Part shown: piece by piece, positions 1 through 6,142 of the stretch
How positions within the stretch are numbered: position 1 is the first letter of the stretch
How the letters are laid out: the number at the start of each line of letters is the position of its first letter
NCBI GenBank assembly: GCA_050011095.1
Contig: JBEKJU010000055.1
Span: 1-21,891, forward strand
DNA: 21,891 bases
Direction: 5' to 3'
Source: JBEKJU01 sp050011095
GTDB lineage: Bacteria > Desulfobacterota > Syntrophorhabdia > Syntrophorhabdales > WCHB1-27
Position numbers and translations under genes: made by a program
The notes under the pieces: generated by a model
The model's input: the letters and a program-made list of their open reading frames with translations, nothing else
What the model was told of the DNA's origin: nothing
Database searches by the model: none

Positions 1-62
1 CCTCACTTGGATAGGATGGCACATTTTATCACAAAGACTACGTTAAGTGAACAGTATTGCCC

Positions 63-701
63 CTAAAGCAGGTTTCGCGTTGACAGGCTCGTTCTCTTGA
101 AGAGCTGGGTGAAGTAGTACGTCGAGACGAGGAGAACGTAGTAAATGAGGATGGATGAAAGGGCAAAGCCGAGAAGATAGGGGATCGAGTGAAGCTTGTA
201 GGCTATGTACATGCAGAGGACGCTCAGACCATACCCTAAGACGTAGGGGACGAGAGCCTCTCTTACCGCGCCCGCGATCCTCTCGAACTCGAACGCCCTT
301 CGGACGTCCGTGCCCTCCACGAAGACGCAGAAGGCGAAGGGAATGAAGAAGGAGCAAAAGATGAAGGCTACGAATGCAAGGACCCTCATTATGTTGCCGA
401 TAAAGACGGTGATGGAGTTGCCGAAGCTGGACAGGAGGAAGCCGAAGGAGAAAAGGAAGCTCGGCAGGGCCTCATAGAGGATGACGATACAGGCGAGCTT
501 CGCCCCCTCCCACCACATCTCGTTTTTGCGTTCCCATGTGGGGAGCCCGACGCCGCCGATCATGGAGAGGTTGGACGACCGTGAGAGATACCCCAGGGAG
601 AGAAAATTCGCGCCGGGGATGAAAAGAATGATCCCCGCAGATATCCAGCGCCTTATGTAGCGCGTGTTGAACGTGAAGACGACGAAAGAGACGATATCCA
701 T
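63..701 (-). CDS. DUF4013-like integral membrane protein
   Basis: A 212-residue protein dominated by hydrophobic segments (about residues 18-38, 68-90, 95-125, 145-165 and 170-195), so an inner-membrane protein with roughly five spans. The pattern of a GY(L/I)xR turn after the first span, then a hydrophilic loop containing LPTWE and a W-x-x-G-A-K-L lead into the second span, resembles the DUF4013 family of bacterial and archaeal membrane proteins, whose function is unknown. It starts 3 bp after the SDR stop codon, with a weak AAAGGG ribosome site inside the end of that gene, so it is the last gene of the four-gene minus-strand operon. No catalytic motif is visible. The family call is from remembered pattern; membrane location is well supported. 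Confidence 0.75.
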   Translation of the reverse strand: MDIVSFVVFTFNTRYIRRWISAGIILFIPGANFLSLGYLSRSSNLSMIGGVGLPTWERKNEMWWEGAKLACIVILYEALPSFLFSFGFLLSSFGNSITVFIGNIMRVLAFVAFIFCSFFIPFAFCVFVEGTDVRRAFEFERIAGAVREALVPYVLGYGLSVLCMYIAYKLHSIPYLLGFALSSILIYYVLLVSTYYFTQLFKRTSLSTRNLL

Positions 702-704
702 CTA

Positions 705-1490
705 TTATTTGCCCTTTGTGATTGTGTCGAGTAGCGTTTCGGCTGAATAGCCGGTCATGCCGCCGTCCATGACCACCGTTTCGCCATTGATATACTGTGC
801 CTCGGGGGAGGCAAGAAAGAGCACTGTCGCGACGAGCTCTTCCACGCTGCCCATCCTTCCCAGGGGCGTCTTTTTCGAGAGAAAATCGAGAAGATGCTGC
901 CTCTTCACGAGACCTTCGTTCATGCCGCCCCGTATAAATCCCGGGGCGATACAGCAAAGGGTAACGCCGAACCTGGACCATTCCGACGCGAGGTTCCGCG
1001 TCATAACCTGGAGACCCGCCTTGCTGACCGCATATGGCAGAAATCCCTTCTCGCCGAAGAGGGCCACCTGGGATGAGACGGAAATGATCCTCCCCGAGCC
1101 GCGCTCGATCATCTTCCTGCCGACTATCTGGGTGGTATAAAAAACGCCTTTCAGGTTTATATCGATTACCCTGTCAAAATCCTCCTTCTTCATCTTCTCG
1201 GCGGGGACGAGGGGATTGACGATGCCCGCATTGTTCACGAGCACGTCGACGCCTCCCCATTCCTCGACCACCTTCCGTGCAACCCGCTCCATCCCCTCGT
1301 AATCGGTGATATCCGCCTCAAAGGCCCTGGCCGCCCTGCCTTTGAACTCTTCCTCGAATTGTGCGACAGCCGCACTATTCCTGCCGTTGACGACAATCCG
1401 GGCGCCTTCTTCGAGAAAGGCCCGCGCCATCGCCTTGCCGAGCCCCTTCGTCCCCCCCGTCACAAAGACAACCTTTTCATTGAACCTCAT
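705..1490 (-). CDS. Short-chain dehydrogenase/reductase (SDR), FabG-like
   Basis: A 261-residue classical SDR, the usual length for the family. It has the Rossmann nucleotide motif TGGTKGLGKA (residues 11-20), NNAG (86-89) and the catalytic Ser140, Tyr153 and Lys157 with 12 residues between Ser and Tyr. It also has the PG turn after strand 6 and the C-terminal MDGG motif. Arg37 after the second strand suggests NADP(H) rather than NAD(H), which is inference. The reaction is reduction of a ketone or oxidation of an alcohol on an unidentified substrate; FabG-like 3-oxoacyl reductase is possible, but no acyl-carrier genes are nearby. Its ATG overlaps the stop codon of the upstream radical SAM gene (ATGA), implying translational coupling in the operon. 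Confidence 0.93.
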   Translation of the reverse strand: MRFNEKVVFVTGGTKGLGKAMARAFLEEGARIVVNGRNSAAVAQFEEEFKGRAARAFEADITDYEGMERVARKVVEEWGGVDVLVNNAGIVNPLVPAEKMKKEDFDRVIDINLKGVFYTTQIVGRKMIERGSGRIISVSSQVALFGEKGFLPYAVSKAGLQVMTRNLASEWSRFGVTLCCIAPGFIRGGMNEGLVKRQHLLDFLSKKTPLGRMGSVEELVATVLFLASPEAQYINGETVVMDGGMTGYSAETLLDTITKGK

Positions 1491-2434
1491 AGCGCACCTC
1501 CGTAGAATTCCCGTATTCGTCCGTCAAAAAGCCGTATCAGGTCCTCGCTTTCGCCCACCTCGCCACCCGTCACCTGTCGCCACACCTCGGGCCTCTCCAT
1601 GCAGAGATAGATGAAGAGGGCGGCCTCCTTTTCCTTGAGGAGCCCGTAAAGCATCCTGTAGATCCTTATCCTTTCCGCCTTGATGTATCGGAACTTGCCG
1701 TCTTCACCCATGATGAATTCGCCGTGAAGCAGGTTTGCCCGCCGCTCCTCGAGGAATATCTTCATGAGACGGGGCGTGAAGCGAAGAAGGCCCATGCTTA
1801 TCCAGATCACGCGCGTGAGGTCGACCATGTCCGCGATCTCGTCTATAAGCTCTTTGTAGTCCCTTTCGAACCCTTCGTACATGACGACGGGGTCGAGGTG
1901 AAGACCGACAAAGCAGCCCCAATCCTGGGCCAGCTTGAGCGCCTTCAGCCTCTTCGAAAGAGGGCTCGTCCCTTTTTCCTCCATCCCTATGAACCTCTGG
2001 GGCGCAACCGAGAAGGAGACGATCACGTAAGGATTGAGGCAGGACCGGAGATGGTCGATGGACGCCCATTTCGATTTCAGCTCCAGGAGGGCCTTTTTCC
2101 TTTCTCCGAAGAACTCCACGATCCGCCTGTTCGCGTCCAGCCTCCTGTCGAGGGCCAGGCTGTCCGACAGCTCACCGGTCCCGAAGCGGGGCACGTGCGT
2201 CCCTTCCCGCGCTATCGCACGGTCGATCTCGCCGATGACGGCGCCTACGTTCGTCTGAACGAAGATGCCGGCCTTATTTAGGTAACCCCTGAGGATGCAG
2301 TACGAGCAGGAGAGGGGACACCCTTCTATGAGGTCTATGGTCTTGTACCCGCAGCAAACGTGTTTTCTGGTTCCCGGGCAGTCCCTGACGGAGTTGCCCT
2401 CAGTTTCCCGCCTGCAGACCGTGGGTAAGCTCAA
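1487..2434 (-). CDS. SPL-like radical SAM protein
   Basis: A 315-residue radical SAM protein with the cluster motif C39-x3-C43-x2-C46. It resembles spore photoproduct lyase (SPL, SplB) through most of its length: a GTSPLSKRL segment followed by a YEGFERDYKELI helix, an LLRFTPRL segment, and a Y-rich helix near residue 240. In SPL the FEASCTSD segment carries the catalytic Cys that returns the hydrogen atom. The gap-free equivalent here is FGTGELSD (84-91), with Glu88 at the Cys position. Thymine-dimer reversal as in spores is therefore doubtful; the true substrate is unknown. The start is TTG at 2434-2432, chosen because AGGAG lies 5 nt upstream and no ATG precedes the cysteine motif. It overlaps the ParB-like gene by 35 bp. 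Confidence 0.88.
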   Translation of the reverse strand: MSLPTVCRRETEGNSVRDCPGTRKHVCCGYKTIDLIEGCPLSCSYCILRGYLNKAGIFVQTNVGAVIGEIDRAIAREGTHVPRFGTGELSDSLALDRRLDANRRIVEFFGERKKALLELKSKWASIDHLRSCLNPYVIVSFSVAPQRFIGMEEKGTSPLSKRLKALKLAQDWGCFVGLHLDPVVMYEGFERDYKELIDEIADMVDLTRVIWISMGLLRFTPRLMKIFLEERRANLLHGEFIMGEDGKFRYIKAERIRIYRMLYGLLKEKEAALFIYLCMERPEVWRQVTGGEVGESEDLIRLFDGRIREFYGGAL

Positions 2435-3314
2435 ATATGCTCCTGAAAAGGCCTCGCGCTTGAAGACCTTCGAGTTTTTTCAATGCCTCTTCGAGTTCGT
2501 CGTCATTACGGGCGTGGATCGAGATATCGATCGGCTCCCTTTCAAAGCCCTGGTCGACCCTCACCCTGATCGCGGGGGGAAGGGCGCAGGCTGCGAGTAT
2601 CCCTGCGAGTTTTTCCTGAAGGTCCGAAAGGAGCGGATGGACCTGTAAAATGAGCCCCTGCTTCAGCGCAGACCCATCGTCCGCGCGCCCCAGCCCGTGA
2701 AAATCAATGGCCCCCTGCTTCGTCTTCAGGAGCATCAGGAGGTGCAGCACTTCCCTGCACATGCTCACGGTCTCGCGGCGGGGTTCCAGAAGGTCGACGA
2801 TGCTATGCCGCTCGCCTGCGTCGAACCAGAAAAGCTGCTCGACCGCCGTGATGGGGAGACGGTGCCCGACGATGAACGCCTTTATCTCCTCTTCCGCGCA
2901 CGCCGCCTCTACGCCTGTCCGGAGGACACTTTCCCGACGGGGGAGGCCGAGCATTGCCATCACTTCGTAGATATCCTCCGTGGAAAATCCATGGACGACC
3001 ATCTTATGGATGCACAGGGCCTTCTCGATCGTGTTGAGCGACCTCGCCAGGTTGTCGTTGATGGCGGTGAGGAGGGCCTGCCTCTCGCTGATATTCAAGA
3101 AAACGCAGGGTATCTCCCTGATGCCCAGCCTTCTTGCCGCCTCAAGCCGCTTGAAGCCGGTCACGATGACCGGAGGGTCGCGTTCGAGCAGGCCGACAGG
3201 GACGAGGATGCCGAACTTCGTCACCGAGGCGAGGAGGAGATCGTCTTCCAGGGGGTACGAGACGCAGAAGGTCCCGTCATGAACGTTTACCTTGTCAATC
3301 CCAACCGTTTCCAT
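2400..3314 (-). CDS. ParB/Srx-fold N-terminal domain protein
   Basis: A 304-residue protein whose first ~100 residues match the ParB/Spo0J/sulfiredoxin-like domain: a short KVxVxDxxF opening, then VTGFKRLEAARRLGIREIPCVFLN (residues 51-74, the ParB box II region), then NDNLARSLNTIEKA (residues 87-100), equivalent to ParB's ENLQRxxLNPIEEA. The usual GERR nucleotide-contact motif is GFKR here. Residues 100-200 are predicted helical and may hold a degenerate helix-turn-helix. The C terminus does not look like a chromosomal ParB dimerisation domain, and no parA is adjacent. So it is unlikely to be the chromosome-segregation ParB; DNA binding or CTP/ATP-dependent regulation are open possibilities. 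The ATG at 3314 is preferred over an in-frame ATG at 3500, because the promoter and a structured leader lie between them and AAGGGA precedes it. Confidence 0.8.
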   Translation of the reverse strand: METVGIDKVNVHDGTFCVSYPLEDDLLLASVTKFGILVPVGLLERDPPVIVTGFKRLEAARRLGIREIPCVFLNISERQALLTAINDNLARSLNTIEKALCIHKMVVHGFSTEDIYEVMAMLGLPRRESVLRTGVEAACAEEEIKAFIVGHRLPITAVEQLFWFDAGERHSIVDLLEPRRETVSMCREVLHLLMLLKTKQGAIDFHGLGRADDGSALKQGLILQVHPLLSDLQEKLAGILAACALPPAIRVRVDQGFEREPIDISIHARNDDELEEALKKLEGLQARGLFRSIFELTHGLQAGN

Positions 3315-3391
3315 CTTCCCTTGCTTACGGGGACTCGCGTCGCCATCGACCGGAAGGTAGCTCCCGGCACAGCCGCGCCCCCCTGCGCAGC

Positions 3392-3453
3392 CTCCCATGG
3401 GTGGGAGAGGCCGGCAGGTTCCTGGTCCTCTCACCCGGAGATCACCGGAACCT
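3392..3453 (-). promoter_or_regulatory. Structured 5' leader (two hairpins) of the operon
   Basis: Two adjacent inverted repeats sit just after the predicted transcription start. The first has 7-bp perfect arms, AGGTTCC at 3416-3422 and GGAACCT at 3447-3453; it can extend inward by GGT/ACC past a bulged A and by CTC/GAG. The second has 6-bp arms CTCCCA and TGGGAG at 3392-3397 and 3402-3407 with a 4-nt loop. No T-tract follows, so this is not a simple terminator. I could not match it to a riboswitch class I know. It may be an mRNA control element or a DNA operator for the ParB-like protein. Confidence 0.4.
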
Positions 3454-3465
3454 ACAGATTTTAAA

Positions 3466-3494
3466 ACCATATCAAACCGGGGGTTGTGTGTCAA
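3466..3494 (-). promoter_or_regulatory. Sigma70-type promoter of the ParB-like/SPL-like operon
   Basis: Read on the minus strand, a perfect -35 TTGACA (3494-3489) is separated by 17 bp from a -10 TATGGT (3471-3466). Spacing and both hexamers fit the housekeeping consensus well. Transcription would begin near 3459 and give a leader of about 145 nt before the ATG at 3314. Confidence 0.7.
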
Positions 3495-3647
3495 CCGCAT
3501 TCGCCTGAAGCAAGCGGATTTGGACGACTATTGCACGGCGAAGGCCGATTGCGAGGAGCCAATCTCCACCCCGTGCGGGCCGGACAGAGAATTCATGCGC
3601 GTGTGCCATGCATCGCCCACGTTTTCCCGCCTCCGCCAAAAAGATGT

Positions 3648-3677
3648 TTGACATTCTCCTTAAGGATTTGTTAATCT
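3648..3677 (+). promoter_or_regulatory. Candidate promoter of the small membrane protein
   Basis: TTGACA at 3648-3653 and TAATCT at 3672-3677 with 18-bp spacing. The -35 is perfect, and the -10 keeps only the most conserved T-A-...-T positions. It would give a leader of about 27 nt and is divergent from the operon promoter at 3466-3494. Confidence 0.4.
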
Positions 3678-3710
3678 TCAGTCGCTTGAACCGGAGAGAG
3701 GCGGTAAGCT

Positions 3711-4016
3711 ATGGATTTTATTTCAGCAATTCTCCTAGGTGTACTCAATGTCCCCCTGTTTCTTCTTTTCTGCCGGCTGTTCCAGCGGGCCTTCTTCAGG
3801 GACCGGAGCGACTTCTGGCGGTCGCTTCTTGCGTGGAGCTTCGACCCCCACGCCTTCTTTGACAAAGAGTCGTGGCACAACCATGTCGCGGTGGCCTTTT
3901 TATCGCTGTCCGCTGCCTGCTGCGTGTTTCTCGTGCTTTTCGAATACGACCTTGCATGCAGGTTCGTCGACACCCTGCGGATGTGTCAGCCCTTTCAGGC
4001 GCTCATGAAATCGTAG
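3711..4016 (+). CDS. Small two-span membrane protein of unknown function
   Basis: A 101-residue protein with two hydrophobic segments (about residues 4-22 and 58-78) separated by a charged, aromatic-rich loop (FFRDRSDFWRSL, then SFDPHAFFDKESWHNH). I do not recognise a family. A GGAGAGAGG-like ribosome site lies about 10 nt upstream of the ATG and a candidate promoter is at 3648-3677. The amphipathic linker, basic residues after span 1 and high aromatic content argue for a real membrane protein rather than a chance frame. It ends 125 bp before hemB, which has its own promoter, so the two are probably separate transcription units. Confidence 0.6.
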   Translation: MDFISAILLGVLNVPLFLLFCRLFQRAFFRDRSDFWRSLLAWSFDPHAFFDKESWHNHVAVAFLSLSAACCVFLVLFEYDLACRFVDTLRMCQPFQALMKS

Positions 4017-4052
4017 CGACCCCGCCTTGGACCTTCGGGCTCCGGTATTTTG

Positions 4053-4061
4053 TGTTATACT
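4053..4061 (+). promoter_or_regulatory. Extended -10 promoter of hemB
   Basis: TGT followed directly by TATACT (4053-4061) forms an extended -10 element, which can work with a poor -35. A TTGGAC at 4027-4032 is 23 bp away, too far for a standard -35. The predicted start near 4068 leaves a leader of about 74 nt before the hemB ATG. Confidence 0.5.
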
Positions 4062-4141
4062 ATTATCCCTACATCGTAAGGGCTTTTGAGGCTGTCAGCC
4101 CGAGTTCCTGCCATGAGACGAGTCTGAACCGGAGGGGATCA

Positions 4142-5128
4142 ATGGGTTTTCCCGAATACAGGCCGAGGAGGCTGAGGAGAAACGCGAGACTGAGGGGCTT
4201 GATCCAGGAGCACGATCTTTCGGTGCAGCACCTGATTTATCCCCTCTTCGTGAAAGAAGGCAGGGAGGAGAGCGTAGCCGTTCCGTCCATGCCGGGTATC
4301 TACCAGCTTTCCATCGACCGCACCCTGCGGGAGATCGAGGAATGTATCGGCCTTTCCATCCCGGCGGTGTTGCTTTTCGGCATCCCCGCACACAAGGACG
4401 AGACGGGAAGCGGCGCTTACTATGAGAACGGTATTATCCAAAGGGCCATAAGGGAGATAAAGAAGAGGTTTGCCGACGAGGTCCTCGTCGTGGCCGACCT
4501 CTGTCTGTGCGAGTATACGAGCCACGGGCACTGCGGGGCCATAAGGGATGGCGACGTCGACAATGACGAGACGCTCTTGCTCCTTGCCCGGGCCGGTCTT
4601 GCCCAGGCGGAAGCGGGGGCCGATATCGTCGCCCCCTCGGATATGATGGACGGCCGGGTAAAGGCGGTGAGGGAGATCCTCGATGCGAACAGCTTCTCCC
4701 ACATTCCCATCATGAGCTATGCGGCCAAGTACGCATCCGTCCTCTATGGGCCTTTCAGGGATGCGGCCGAGTCGACCCCCCGGTTCGGCGACCGCCGTAG
4801 CTACCAGATGGACCCGCCCAACCAGAGGGAGGCGATCAGGGAAATGGAGCTGGACGTCGAAGAGGGGGCCGACATCATCATGGTGAAGCCGGCCCTCTTT
4901 TATCTCGACATACTCGCCCACGCAAGGATGAGGATCAACCGGCCGCTCGCCGCCTATTGCGTGAGCGGGGAGTACGCCATGGTGAAGGCCGCGGCCGCCC
5001 AGGGTTTCCTCGACTACAGAAGGACCGTCACCGAGCTGTCGACCAGCATCAGGCGGGCGGGCGCCGACATCCTCATCACCTATTTCGCGAAGGACATCGC
5101 ACGATGGACAAAAGAAGCTTCCCTCTGA
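4142..5128 (+). CDS. hemB: Porphobilinogen synthase (delta-aminolevulinate dehydratase)
   Basis: The 328-residue product condenses two 5-aminolevulinate molecules to porphobilinogen, an early cytoplasmic step of tetrapyrrole synthesis. Length is normal for HemB. The Schiff-base lysines are Lys196 (MSYAAKYAS) and Lys249 (MVKPA). Cys121, Cys123 and Cys131 in the DLCLCEYTSHGHCG segment mark the zinc-dependent type. The ATG at 4142 is chosen because GGAGGGG precedes it by 4 nt and the protein then begins with the usual RPRRLRRN motif; the frame is open far upstream, but that part is not HemB-like. It overlaps the next gene by 25 bp, coupling it to a heme-synthesis radical SAM enzyme. Confidence 0.97.
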   Translation: MGFPEYRPRRLRRNARLRGLIQEHDLSVQHLIYPLFVKEGREESVAVPSMPGIYQLSIDRTLREIEECIGLSIPAVLLFGIPAHKDETGSGAYYENGIIQRAIREIKKRFADEVLVVADLCLCEYTSHGHCGAIRDGDVDNDETLLLLARAGLAQAEAGADIVAPSDMMDGRVKAVREILDANSFSHIPIMSYAAKYASVLYGPFRDAAESTPRFGDRRSYQMDPPNQREAIREMELDVEEGADIIMVKPALFYLDILAHARMRINRPLAAYCVSGEYAMVKAAAAQGFLDYRRTVTELSTSIRRAGADILITYFAKDIARWTKEASL

Positions 5129-6114
5129 GAATGGTCGCCTGGGAGCTGACGAGGAACTGCAACCTCACCTGCGCGCACTGCAGGGCGCGGGCGGGCGCCG
5201 GTCCTCACGGGAACGAGCTTTCTTTCGGTGAGTGCGCGGGGATCATCGACGACATCGCCGCCTTTTCCACACCCACCATAATCCTGACGGGCGGCGAGCC
5301 GCTACTCAGGCCCGATATCTATGATATCGCGGCCCATGTCACATCCAGGGGGCTCCGCGCGGTAATCGCGGTGAACGGCACGCTCGTTGACCGCGAGAAG
5401 GCTGAAAAGCTCAAAACGGCGGGGATCGTGCGGGTGAGCATCAGTATAGACGGCAAGGACCGGATATCCCACGACGTCTTCAGGGGCGTTCCCGGCTCCT
5501 TCGACGCGGCCATGCGGGCTGCCCGCACGCTCGGGGAAGCCGGTCTTCCCTTTCAGATCAATACCACGATCACGAGGCTCAATGCGTGTGATCTGGCCGC
5601 GTTCTACGACCTCGTGAGGGAAATCGGCGCCGCGGCATGGCATGTCTTCCTGCTGGTTCCCGTGGGGAGGGGTGAAGGGCTCAGGGGTGAAGAACTGAAC
5701 GCGGCCATGTACGAAGATGTGCTCAATTGGCTCTACGAGCGGGAAGAGGAGGATCGAATCGAGATCAAGGTTACCTGCGCCCCCCACTACTACCGGATAG
5801 TGAAGGAAAGGGGGGGTGTGCCGAAAAGCGCGGGGTGCCTTGCGGGGAAGGGCTTTCTCTTCATCTCCCACACGGGCGTTGCCCAGCCGTGCGGCTACCT
5901 GGAGCTGGCCTGCGGCGACGTGCGAAAGGATGGCGTGCGCAAGGTGTGGGAGGACTCGCCCGAGTTCGGTCTTATCAGGGACCTCCGCGGGTACAAGGGC
6001 AAGTGCGGCCGATGCCAATATCTGGCGATCTGCGGGGGATGCAGGGCCAGGGCGAAAGAGCTGAAAGGCGACCTGCTCGAGGCAGAACCGTACTGTTCCT
6101 ATGGGGGGGAGTAG
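5104..6114 (+). CDS. ahbD: AhbD-type radical SAM heme b synthase
   Basis: A 336-residue radical SAM/SPASM-like protein. C19-x3-C23-x2-C26 binds the SAM cluster and GGEP (63-66) is the usual second motif. The C-terminal part has a rich cysteine set (225, 245, 263, 270, 301, 304, 310, 313, 331), including CGRCQYLAICGGCRARA, consistent with auxiliary iron-sulfur clusters. Features typical of AhbD are the WELTRNCNLTCAHCRA start, FRGVPGSFD, PFQINTT, AWHVFLLVPVGRG and TCAPHYYRI. AhbD oxidatively decarboxylates two propionates of Fe-coproporphyrin III to heme b in the siroheme-dependent pathway. NirJ and AhbC are related alternatives, but AhbD fits best. The ATG lies inside the end of hemB, so translation is probably coupled. 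The other ahb genes are not in the window. Confidence 0.85.
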   Translation: MDKRSFPLRMVAWELTRNCNLTCAHCRARAGAGPHGNELSFGECAGIIDDIAAFSTPTIILTGGEPLLRPDIYDIAAHVTSRGLRAVIAVNGTLVDREKAEKLKTAGIVRVSISIDGKDRISHDVFRGVPGSFDAAMRAARTLGEAGLPFQINTTITRLNACDLAAFYDLVREIGAAAWHVFLLVPVGRGEGLRGEELNAAMYEDVLNWLYEREEEDRIEIKVTCAPHYYRIVKERGGVPKSAGCLAGKGFLFISHTGVAQPCGYLELACGDVRKDGVRKVWEDSPEFGLIRDLRGYKGKCGRCQYLAICGGCRARAKELKGDLLEAEPYCSYGGE

Positions 6115-6142
6115 AAAAAGGGTGTCCACCAGCCGAGGTGCC

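Noticed and set aside
1487..2434. Calling the radical SAM gene a true spore photoproduct lyase
   Set aside because: The hydrogen-donor Cys position is Glu, and no sporulation genes are near.
2400..3314. Calling the ParB-like gene the chromosome-partition parB
   Set aside because: No parA or parS neighbours, an altered GERR motif and an atypical C-terminal region.
2697..3464. Long plus-strand open frame opposite the ParB-like gene
   Set aside because: It mirrors a real minus-strand gene in GC-rich DNA and shows no domain or ribosome site.
3472..3654. Small frames in the gap upstream of the ParB-like gene
   Set aside because: They overlap the two opposing promoters and have no ribosome site or recognisable pattern.
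4139..4921. Long minus-strand open frame inside hemB
   Set aside because: hemB on the plus strand has full catalytic motifs; the antisense frame has none.
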